Shown here: piece after piece, positions 1 through 7,400 of the stretch
How positions within the stretch are numbered: the first letter of the stretch is position 1
Layout of the letters: every line of letters starts with the position of its first letter
Assembly (NCBI GenBank): GCA_046154185.1
Contig: JBJXGE010000063.1
Location: 1-64,000, forward strand
Direction of reading: 5' to 3'
Source of the DNA: JBJXGE01 sp046154185
Lineage (GTDB): Bacteria; Planctomycetota; UBA8108; UBA1146; JAJFFE01
DNA length: 64,000 bases
Position numbers and translations under genes: made by a program
Notes under the pieces: generated by a model
Seen by the model: the letters and a program-made list of their open reading frames with translations, nothing else
Told to the model about the DNA's origin: nothing
Databases searched by the model: none

Positions 1-288
1 GCCCCCCCCCACGGCCGCCGCGATCCGGCTGAATCGCAGGGCGCGCGCGCGCGGAGTGACTCGCACGAGCGGCAAGCTCGCTTCGTATTCGCGGAGCTCC
101 GCCACCACGCGCGGGAGTAAATCGGGGCGCGCCTCGATCGGGATTCGCTCCTCGAAACACTCGAGCACTTCCATCGACTCGTGGACGATTCTGCCGCATG
201 CGTCGCAAGACGCGAAATGCGCGGCGAGTTTCGCCCGCTCGTCGATCCGGACTTCGTCCTGCAGCCACGCGACGACTTCCGCACTCAT
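1..288 (-). CDS. Zinc-finger anti-sigma factor (partial, runs off the window start)
   Basis: Reading from the ATG at 288, 96 residues are visible before the window edge. Residues 24-31 read HFASCDAC, an H-x3-C-x2-C arrangement typical of the N-terminal zinc-binding anti-sigma (ZAS) domain, which clamps an ECF sigma factor in the cytoplasm. The last visible residues (LRFSRIAAAVGG) turn hydrophobic and may begin a membrane segment. The gene lies 34 nt downstream of an ECF sigma gene on the same strand, the usual sigma/anti-sigma order. The assignment rests on this motif plus the context; the sensor part is outside the window. Confidence 0.7.
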   Translation of the reverse strand, partial: MSAEVVAWLQDEVRIDERAKLAAHFASCDACGRIVHESMEVLECFEERIPIEARPDLLPRVVAELREYEASLPLVRVTPRARALRFSRIAAAVGGG

Positions 289-322
289 CGGGCACGAGTC
301 GCCGCTCGGCGTCCATCCTCGG

Positions 323-859
323 CTAGATTTCCACTCGCGCATGCAGCGCCTCCCTGAGTCTGCGTACCGCGTAGAACATCCGCGACTTCACGGTCCCAAG
401 CGGAACATCGAGCACGTCGGCGATCTCGGCGTAGTTGAGCCCTTGTTGAAGGCTGAGCACCAAAACCCAACGAGTCGCTTCCGGCAAGCGCGCGACCGCT
501 TCCAACAGGTCGAGCCGGTCGTCCCAGGCGCCATCGCCGCCGGTCGTGAACAGTTCATCGTCGGGCGTCGACACTCGCCACTTACCGCGCGCGCGCACGT
601 AGTCGATCCATGAGTTTCGCGCCAGCGTGTAGAGGAAACTCGCAAACGGCGCCGAAGGGCGGTACTTCTCGCGAACCCTGTACAGCCGGACGAAAGTCTC
701 CTGCGCGCAGTCCTCGGCACTATGAACATCAGCGCCCAGTCGGCGAAAAAGGTTCAATAAAGCGTGCTGATGACTCCGCACGAGCTCGGCAAATGCGTCA
801 CCGCTGCCGGCACAGAAGCGAAGCATCAACTCACGGTCTTGCTCAGGGTGTTTTTCCAA
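323..859 (-). CDS. ECF-type RNA polymerase sigma-70 factor
   Basis: A protein of 178 residues with the two ECF domains. Region 2 contains SAEDCAQETFVRLYR followed by FLYTLARNSWIDYVR; region 4 contains LPEATRWVLVLSLQQG and the helix-turn-helix YAEIADVLDVPLGTVKSRM. It should direct core polymerase to a small set of promoters. I chose the TTG at 859 because AAAAGG lies 5 nt upstream and the conserved domain begins just after it; the longer frame up to 1033 would overlap the start of the divergent receptor gene. It is followed after 34 nt by the anti-sigma gene and is divergent from the TonB-dependent receptor at 1011. That layout resembles iron-uptake sigma/receptor loci, but no periplasmic FecR-type domain is visible here. 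Confidence 0.85.
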   Translation of the reverse strand: MEKHPEQDRELMLRFCAGSGDAFAELVRSHQHALLNLFRRLGADVHSAEDCAQETFVRLYRVREKYRPSAPFASFLYTLARNSWIDYVRARGKWRVSTPDDELFTTGGDGAWDDRLDLLEAVARLPEATRWVLVLSLQQGLNYAEIADVLDVPLGTVKSRMFYAVRRLREALHARVEI

Positions 860-1010
860 TTGAACCTTTTGGTTACAACGCACGCTCTGAAGGTGACCGT
901 AACCGCGGCCGCCCAGAGTCGCGGCACTGTACCGGAAAACGACTGACGAACGCACACGAGAAAGCTGGCGCGCGGCGAAGCTCCGCGCTCCGTCGGAAGG
1001 GACGAAGACT

Positions 1011-3236
1011 GTGGGATGGGGCGCGTGGTTCATCGCGAGCTGGTTGTGGTTTCAAGAGTCGCCGGTACCACATGTTCAGGTCGTTCCGAAACCGCCGGAG
1101 CCGCCGCCGATTGAAGAGCCGCTCGAGCAGGGCGAGCCCGCAGCCACCAAGGGCGAAGTTCCACCGCGCGAGGTGGTTTCGCCGGCCGAACTCGCGCCGG
1201 CCACCGGCGCGGCACAGAACATCTACGTGACGGCGACACGAAATCGCAATCGCGCGTTCGACCTGCCTTATACAGTCGAGAGCGCACCGGGTGTTGGCGC
1301 CGACCACTTGCATTCGCCGCGCACGGCGACCGACATTGTTGGGTCCTCGAATGCGGTCGTCGCGCAGAAAACCGCGCCCGGCCAGGGCTCGCCGACGTTG
1401 CGCGGCTTCACGGGTTTTCGCGTATTGACGTTGGTCGATGGCATTCGCCTCAACAACAGCGTCTATCGCGATGGTGCGAACCAGTACACGCAACTCGTCG
1501 ATCCGCTCATGCTCGATCGCGCCGAGATCTTGTTCGGACCCGCTTCGGTGTTGTACGGCAGTGACGCGATCGGCGGCACGATCAACTTTCTGAGTCGCGA
1601 TCCCGCGTACTCGACGGACGGCGTAAGAACCGGCGGTCGCGTCTATCAGCGCTACGGTAGCGCGGATCAGTCGTCGGTGTCGCGCAGTGAAGTCGAACTC
1701 TCGACTCACAACTTCGCCTTCCAACTCGGCGGCAGTTGGCGTGATTACGGCGACTTGAGCGGCGGCCGACATCAGGGCTTGTTCGAAAACACCGGCTACA
1801 ACGAATACTCGACGGATGGCAAAGCGATACTCGGCGTGGCCGACAATCTCGAACTCGTCGGCGGGTATCAACGGCACATTCAAGATGAAGTGCCGCGAAC
1901 GCACTCGACCACCCAGGCGGTGAGTTATCGCGGCACGGCCATCGGCACCGACCTCGCGCGTGATACGACGTTGCTGCGCGACTTGGTCTACGTCAAAGCA
2001 CGGAACCGCCGCGCGGACGAAGATGTGCGCGGCGAGTGGACGGTCTATCGCTACTTATTGAATGAGCGCGAGGATCGCGTGCTCACGAATAGTCGCCTGC
2101 GCATCCAAGGTTTCAACGATTCCATGATCGGCACCGTTTTCCACCTCAGCATGCCGACGCTGGGCGACGGCCGGACTACATTCGGCGGCGAGTACTCTTT
2201 CGAGGAAGTCGACTCGAACTTTCGCGAGCACAACCCGGACGGCTCGCTCCGCATGTTGCAAACGCGCGGCGCGGTCGCGGATCAATCGAACTACCAGATG
2301 GCCGGCGTGTTCGTCGAGCATGCGCTGCCGGTGAGTTCGTCCTTCGACTTGATTGGCGGTCTCCGCTACACGCTCGTGGATGTCGATGCCGATGAAGTCG
2401 ACCCGATCTTGGCGGACGGGACGTTTTTTTCGAGCGTGCACGAGACTTTCTCGGCGCTGGTCGGCAGCGTGCGCGCGGTTTGCCACGTGCGCGAAGACCT
2501 CAATGTGTATGCCGGCGCTTCGCAGGGTTTTCGCGCGCCGAACTTGTCCGACCTCACGCGCTCCGATGTGTCGCGGAGCGGCGAAGTGGAGATCCCAGCG
2601 ACGGATCTCGATCCGGAGCATTACTTGACGTTTGAAGTCGGCACGAAACTCGATCACGAATTCGTCACGTGCCAGCTCGCGACCTACTACACGCTCATCG
2701 ATGACATGATCATTCGCTTCCCGACCGGCACGACCGACGGCAGCGGCAATCCGATCGTCACGAAGGACAACGTCGGCGATGGCTACGTTTCCGGCGTCGA
2801 ATTGTCGGCGGTGGTGCCGCTGCCGCGCGACTTTGCCGCCTTCGGCGCGTTCGCATGGATGGAAGGCCGCGTCGAAGATTTCAAGACGCTGACGGTCAAA
2901 GATGATGAACCGATCACTCGCGTCAATCCGACGTCCGGGCTCTTCGGTCTGCGCTACGCGCCGCGCGACCTGCGCTACTCGCTCGAAGCCGAGGTCCGTG
3001 TCGTCAACAAAGAGGACCGCCTCTCCCAGAGCGACCGCCGCGACACGCAGCGCATTCCACCCGACGGCACGCCAGCCTACTCCACGATCGCTCTGCGCGG
3101 CACTTACGAGCCGATCGATCGCCTGTACATATTCGCAATCGTGGAAAACCTGACCGACCGCGACTACCGCGTGCACGGCTCCGGCACCAACGATCCCGGG
3201 ACGAGCGTGATGATCGGGATCGACTGGCGGTTTTGA
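1011..3236 (+). CDS. TonB-dependent outer-membrane receptor
   Basis: A protein of 741 residues, normal for the family. The plug domain spans about residues 65-200, with the characteristic stretches LRGFTGFRVLTLVDGIRLNN and ILFGPASVLYGSDAIGGTIN; the rest is a 22-strand-type barrel with GFRAPNLSDL, ending in IGIDWRF with the terminal aromatic residue used for barrel assembly. Such receptors import iron chelates, haem, cobalamin or glycans using TonB energy; the plug resembles haem/haemoglobin-type receptors, but the substrate cannot be fixed. The start is the GTG at 1011 behind GGAAGGG. The N-terminus is unusual: a short hydrophobic, Trp-rich segment is followed by a Pro/Glu-rich stretch (PKPPEPPPIEEP) before the TonB box region. 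It is divergent from the ECF sigma gene. Confidence 0.9.
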   Translation: MGWGAWFIASWLWFQESPVPHVQVVPKPPEPPPIEEPLEQGEPAATKGEVPPREVVSPAELAPATGAAQNIYVTATRNRNRAFDLPYTVESAPGVGADHLHSPRTATDIVGSSNAVVAQKTAPGQGSPTLRGFTGFRVLTLVDGIRLNNSVYRDGANQYTQLVDPLMLDRAEILFGPASVLYGSDAIGGTINFLSRDPAYSTDGVRTGGRVYQRYGSADQSSVSRSEVELSTHNFAFQLGGSWRDYGDLSGGRHQGLFENTGYNEYSTDGKAILGVADNLELVGGYQRHIQDEVPRTHSTTQAVSYRGTAIGTDLARDTTLLRDLVYVKARNRRADEDVRGEWTVYRYLLNEREDRVLTNSRLRIQGFNDSMIGTVFHLSMPTLGDGRTTFGGEYSFEEVDSNFREHNPDGSLRMLQTRGAVADQSNYQMAGVFVEHALPVSSSFDLIGGLRYTLVDVDADEVDPILADGTFFSSVHETFSALVGSVRAVCHVREDLNVYAGASQGFRAPNLSDLTRSDVSRSGEVEIPATDLDPEHYLTFEVGTKLDHEFVTCQLATYYTLIDDMIIRFPTGTTDGSGNPIVTKDNVGDGYVSGVELSAVVPLPRDFAAFGAFAWMEGRVEDFKTLTVKDDEPITRVNPTSGLFGLRYAPRDLRYSLEAEVRVVNKEDRLSQSDRRDTQRIPPDGTPAYSTIALRGTYEPIDRLYIFAIVENLTDRDYRVHGSGTNDPGTSVMIGIDWRF

Positions 3237-3270
3237 GGCGGAGCGTTCGGAGTTGCTCTTTGGGTGACCA

Positions 3271-3552
3271 CTATTTTGGCGGCCCCGAGACTTGGTTTGG
3301 ATATCCGGCGCTTCGAGCCAAGTCTTTGCCCAGGTCGTGACGGCGTCGCCGCCCGCGGCGCGCATCGCTTTGAGAACGTCGTCGAGGTCGGGCGCTTTGT
3401 CGGTGTACTTGATGATAAAGGTCAGAAGGCCGCGGTCGATCGCGCCCAGCGAAAAGCACGCGGTCGTAGCCGGCGTTTAGCCAATTGCGCAACAACGCCG
3501 GGTTTCGCAATGCCGTCCGCGAACTCGCACGGGAGCTCGCTGCCCAGATCAC
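3271..3552 (-). pseudogene. Possible frameshifted gene remnant downstream of the lipoprotein gene
   Basis: Two minus-strand frames each carry protein-like sequence that would join across a single frameshift near 3455. The upstream part reads ALLRNWLNAGYDRVLF in one frame. The downstream part reads AIDRGLLTFIIKYTDKAPD and continues DLDDVLKAMRAAGGDAV in another frame, directly after an in-frame TAA. Neither piece has a credible start or a full domain. It lies 14 nt beyond the lipoprotein stop. I do not recognise the family; it could also be chance coding character in high-GC DNA. Confidence 0.3.
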
Positions 3553-3566
3553 GAACTACGCGCGAC

Positions 3567-4697
3567 TCAAGGCTCCTGTACGCGTCGGTACCACTCAGAC
3601 CAGAGTGGCAAGAGCGGCGCATTCGCTGGGGCATCGGGTGCCAGTACGGGCGCCGCTGGAAGTCCGCCGTCGCGATTCCAGGCGGCGCTCCACGCGACGA
3701 GTCGCGCGCGCGCGGCTGGAGATTGTTTCGAGTTTGAGTCGTCGGCCGTCCGCGCAAGTGCCAGCGCAAACTCCTCGGGCGGGCCGAAAGCGACAAAGTC
3801 GCCGACGCCGGTTGGCAACTCGCCGAGAGCATCGCCGAATGCTGGCGCGAGGAACGCGTCGAGCGTTGACGGCACAAGACGCACAATCGGCTCCGCTAAG
3901 TTTTCCGAGTACTCTTCGCGCTGACGCGCTCGGAAAGTGCTCGGCACTTCGCGATCCCCGACGACGAGGCGAACGCGGTCCTGCTCTTCGATCCACGACA
4001 CGTTCACTGATGACAGCGCGCAAACGACGCCAACCTTCGCGGCGGCGCCTTCTTTGAGGAAGGCCTCGAACAGCCCATCCACCGCGTGCGCGCGAATGGC
4101 GCGCATTTCGTTGCGGTTCGCCGGGACGTCGATGACGAACGCGTGGCCGTCGAGCGAGAGAAAGTCGTGACCAGCACGCAGGGCGTCATCGACGAGTCGC
4201 GCGGTGCGCGGCCACTGCGCGTCAACCCATGGGTCTTGAATATGCTCCTCGCGAATCGCTGCGTTGGCAGCGCACAGGACGGCGGACACGTTTGGGATGA
4301 CGACGTGCTGCGCCGCGCCGATTCGACCTCGACTATCGCGGTAGTGTGCGAGCGTGGTGACGCGTACGGGTCGGAGCAACAGCAGCAACTCACGCATCGC
4401 CGGCGGAGTCCGATCGCTGACGACATGACGCTCAAGCGCCTCGTGTTGCCAGTGAAATGGCCAGTCCACCAGCATGACGTCGCCATTCGCCACGAACTCT
4501 GTGAGTGCTTCTATACCGCTCGCTGGCGCCTCAGCCTTCGCGGTGTCGTGCACGCCGTCGTAACAGAGAATAATTCGCAACTCGTCGCGCACGCGATCGT
4601 GAAACCAGGAGATCCGTTGGCCGGTCAGTTCGACGCAGGCCGCGAGCAAAAGGGTCATCGCCGCCGCCAACATCCAACGAATTCTTAAGGTGGGCAT
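3567..4697 (-). CDS. Hypothetical lipoprotein
   Basis: A protein of 376 residues. The N-terminus (MPTLRIRWMLAAAMTLLLAAC) is a lipoprotein signal with the lipobox LAAC, so the mature protein should be acylated and membrane-anchored. The ATG at 4697 is preceded by AAAAGGAC, which favours it over the longer frame starting at 4814. The body has no motif I recognise; it contains YDGVHDTAK, MRELLLLLRPVRV and several aromatic/acidic stretches. The gene is divergent from the ankyrin-repeat gene, with the two starts about 115 bp apart. Possible gene debris follows it on the same strand. Confidence 0.7.
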   Translation of the reverse strand: MPTLRIRWMLAAAMTLLLAACVELTGQRISWFHDRVRDELRIILCYDGVHDTAKAEAPASGIEALTEFVANGDVMLVDWPFHWQHEALERHVVSDRTPPAMRELLLLLRPVRVTTLAHYRDSRGRIGAAQHVVIPNVSAVLCAANAAIREEHIQDPWVDAQWPRTARLVDDALRAGHDFLSLDGHAFVIDVPANRNEMRAIRAHAVDGLFEAFLKEGAAAKVGVVCALSSVNVSWIEEQDRVRLVVGDREVPSTFRARQREEYSENLAEPIVRLVPSTLDAFLAPAFGDALGELPTGVGDFVAFGPPEEFALALARTADDSNSKQSPAARARLVAWSAAWNRDGGLPAAPVLAPDAPANAPLLPLWSEWYRRVQEP

Positions 4698-4812
4698 ATT
4701 GTCCTTTTCATTCTGGTTGACGTCTGCTTCAGTGGCAGAAATCATCGGCGAGCGCATTCTAAGAGGATCGATCGACGAGTGCGCAGATGTGTTGTCCTCG
4801 AAAGTCAGCCGC

Positions 4813-6357
4813 ATGACCGATTCACTTCCTGAGTATTCTAAGTCGTTTCCAGAACTCCATCGGGCCGCGGCACTCGGCGATCACGACGCCATCGTTCGCT
4901 GTCTCGCGCGCGGTGACGATGTGAATGCGACCTGTGAGTGTCCACACGCGGGAGGCGGAATCGGTATCCAGCTCGCATCGCCGCTCGCATTAGCTGCGGG
5001 ATCGAAGTGGGGTGCGACGGCTGAAACGGTGCGTTTACTCATCGAACGGGGCGCGCGAAAAACGTGGCGGGCGGGCGAAACCCCACCAACAGTCGCGGCG
5101 GTTTTCGGTTGGAACGGATGCTGGAGCGGCGGCGACGCCGAGCGCCTCGCCGTGCTGCTTCAACACGGAAGTCCCCTACCGAGCCACGACGAGACCGTCG
5201 CGCGACTTGTCAGTCATGCGGCGATGGACGAATCCGCAGACCGCTTGCGGGTGCTCTTTGATGCGGGCCTGAGCCCTAATCCCACGGTCGATCTCGTCGC
5301 GTATACGCGGCATGCTGAGGCAGGGATCGAGAAGGCGATGGCGAAATACGGCTTTAATCTCACGAGCGCCCTGTCGCCGTCCGTGGTCAAACTACTCGAG
5401 ACGCTTCCGGACGACTTCAAACAGCGGTTCGAGAATCCGAAGATCACGATGCCGTCGTATGAGTTGGGCGCGCCGAGCTACTTGCTTCCTCTCCATTCGG
5501 CAGCAGCGGCTGGCCGCAGTGACTGCGTGCGGTTGCTGATCGAGCGCGGCGCGAACATCCACGCCGTGGATAGTGAGGGCCGTACGCCCGTCCTCGTTGC
5601 GAAAACGGTCGAGTGCATCGAGCTGCTCATCGCCGCGGGCGCGGTCATCGCTTCAAAGTCCAGCGGCCATCTCGATGATTTGCTCGACGAGCTCGACGAG
5701 ACGAACACGGAACAGATTCGAGCCGCGATCCGGTGCCGACTGCAGCATGGCGCCACGTTTCGTCACAGTGACTTCCGCGGCGACGTCTTGTACTTTTACG
5801 CATTCTCCGTGAACTTGCCGGCGGTGAAGTTGCTCCTCGAACTCGGCGCGTCCATCGCAGGCGGCGAAGACGGCCGAACCGCGCTCCATGGTTTCGCTTG
5901 GCAATATGAAAAACGTGGTGACTACGCGGCCGTGGATTACGCAGACTTTACGCGCACGCTTTTGGCCGCGGGGATTCCGCCGAACGCTCAGGATGTAGAC
6001 GGAAACTCGCCGCTGCATGAAGCGGTGGCAGGTGATGGCGCGAACCCGAGTGCGACGATCGAGTTGCTGCGAGCTGGGGCGAATCCCAACATCCGGAACA
6101 AGAATGGGCAAACGCCACTTGTGAAGCTCTACCGCGAAAGGACCTATCAGATGGAACGAGCCATACCTTTGCTTCTCGAATGTGGCGCCAACCCCAACCT
6201 TCGCGATCATGACGGGAAAAATGCCGTAGATCTTGCGCGCGATGACCTCGCAATGCGTAGTACGTGGAAAAACGACGCACTCGCCGACCTGCCGACCGCG
6301 ACCGCCATGTTGAAACTGCTCGAAGATGCCAGTCGCAATTCTCCGGCGGAATCATGA
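4813..6357 (+). CDS. Ankyrin-repeat protein
   Basis: About 514 residues from the ATG at 4813. Ankyrin units are recognisable throughout, for example LHSAAAAGRSDCVRLLIERG with ANIHAVDSEGRTPV, VKLLLELGASIAGGEDGRTA, and near the C-terminus NPNIRNKNGQTPL and NPNLRDHDGKNAVDLA. Ankyrin repeats mediate protein-protein contacts; no catalytic domain or signal peptide is seen, so it is probably cytoplasmic. The reading frame is open back to a GTG at 4690 that overlaps the divergent lipoprotein start. No strong Shine-Dalgarno precedes the ATG at 4813, so the N-terminus is uncertain. The gene sits 17 nt before the CHRD/dockerin gene. Confidence 0.8.
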   Translation: MTDSLPEYSKSFPELHRAAALGDHDAIVRCLARGDDVNATCECPHAGGGIGIQLASPLALAAGSKWGATAETVRLLIERGARKTWRAGETPPTVAAVFGWNGCWSGGDAERLAVLLQHGSPLPSHDETVARLVSHAAMDESADRLRVLFDAGLSPNPTVDLVAYTRHAEAGIEKAMAKYGFNLTSALSPSVVKLLETLPDDFKQRFENPKITMPSYELGAPSYLLPLHSAAAAGRSDCVRLLIERGANIHAVDSEGRTPVLVAKTVECIELLIAAGAVIASKSSGHLDDLLDELDETNTEQIRAAIRCRLQHGATFRHSDFRGDVLYFYAFSVNLPAVKLLLELGASIAGGEDGRTALHGFAWQYEKRGDYAAVDYADFTRTLLAAGIPPNAQDVDGNSPLHEAVAGDGANPSATIELLRAGANPNIRNKNGQTPLVKLYRERTYQMERAIPLLLECGANPNLRDHDGKNAVDLARDDLAMRSTWKNDALADLPTATAMLKLLEDASRNSPAES

Positions 6358-6374
6358 AACGAGGTGCGCAGTAG

Positions 6375-7082
6375 ATGAAGCCAAGCGGTTACATGTTCAT
6401 GCTTCTACTTTCGCTTTGTTCAACTCCGATCGCAGCCGTAGACATCGCGTTCGTCGCGACGCTCGATAGCGCGCAGGTGGATTGCGCGGGCGGTGCGCCC
6501 GGATATCCGGGCGCGTCCGGGAGCGCGACTCTCTCGCTCGACACCGCAACGGGCGTCGTCACGTATTTCATCGAGTACTCGGCGCTGAGTTCTCCGCTCG
6601 CGGCCGCGCATGTGCATGGCCCCGGCCCCGCCTGCGGCACCGCGCCGGCGCTTTACGATCTACCGCTCACGAATCCGATGGTCGGTGCGACCACGCTCAA
6701 CGCATCGCAGATGCAAGACATGCTGAACGAACTGCACTTCATCGTGTTTCATACGCAGACGTTCTTCATCGCTGAAATACGTGGCCAAGTGCTCCCCGTG
6801 GCTCCATCCGCGCCGTTTCAACGCAGCGACTGCAATACCGACGGCCTTGGCGATCTCGCCGACGCAATTTCGATCCTAAGTTTTTTATTTCTCGACGGCG
6901 CACAAAGCCTGTGCCCCGACGCTTGCGACACCAACGATAGCGGCGCGATCAATGTCGCTGACGCGATCTACTTGCTGTCGGCGTTGTTTCTGTCGGGAAC
7001 GCCGCCTTTCCCGCCTTGGCCGACCTGTGGCGCCGACCCGACGGGCGATCCACTCAATTGTTTTGCGGCGCCGTGCCTCTGA
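6375..7082 (+). CDS. Secreted CHRD-domain protein with C-terminal dockerin-like repeats
   Basis: A protein of 235 residues with a signal peptide (MKPSGYMFMLLLSLCSTPIAA). Residues about 22-142 match the CHRD fold: AAAHVHGPGP, LNELHFIVFHTQTF and AEIRGQV. Residues about 150-235 hold two Ca-binding loops (SDCNTDGLGDLADAI and CDTNDSGAINVADAI), each followed by a short helix, and the end is a Cys-rich tail (PTCGADPTGDPLNCFAAPCL). The same double loop and tail recur in the proteins at 7401, 9899 and 59586. The product should be exported; the CHRD function in bacteria is undefined. Confidence 0.85.
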   Translation: MKPSGYMFMLLLSLCSTPIAAVDIAFVATLDSAQVDCAGGAPGYPGASGSATLSLDTATGVVTYFIEYSALSSPLAAAHVHGPGPACGTAPALYDLPLTNPMVGATTLNASQMQDMLNELHFIVFHTQTFFIAEIRGQVLPVAPSAPFQRSDCNTDGLGDLADAISILSFLFLDGAQSLCPDACDTNDSGAINVADAIYLLSALFLSGTPPFPPWPTCGADPTGDPLNCFAAPCL

Positions 7083-7400
7083 TGCGATTTGCCGACGCGC
7101 GGCGATTCGCTTGTGTGGCGTCCCAAGGTGAAAGATGAGCATCGCGCTCCCATCACCGCGACGATGTGCATTTGTCACGGTGGCGCGAATCGCTTGCCCA
7201 AGGACAAGACGTTGCCGGGAGCAAGCATCCGAGAACCTGCCGCTGTCTGAATCTCCGTACCGCGCCGCCGGCGGCGCGACAGCGATCACGGCCCGCCCAG
7301 ATCCCGACTCGTGATTCGGACGCCCGTTCTCGCTATGCTAGCCCGGCAAATCGGTCGCGAACGCTCTGAGAGAAAACCGGCAAAAACTCAGGAGACGCCC
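7083..7400. other. Intergenic region, no gene seen
   Basis: About 318 bp between two dockerin-tailed genes. No small ORF with a credible ribosome site and no clear terminator is visible. It presumably holds the promoter of the next gene, whose ribosome-binding site (CAGGAG) lies at its end. Confidence 0.5.

Noticed and set aside
2055..3365. Long minus-strand open frame (436 codons) opposite the TonB-dependent receptor
   Set aside because: It lies entirely antisense to a well-supported gene, is Arg/His/Ala-rich with no domain, and reflects high-GC codon structure. Only its first ~50 codons, outside the receptor, look protein-like, and these are listed as a possible remnant.
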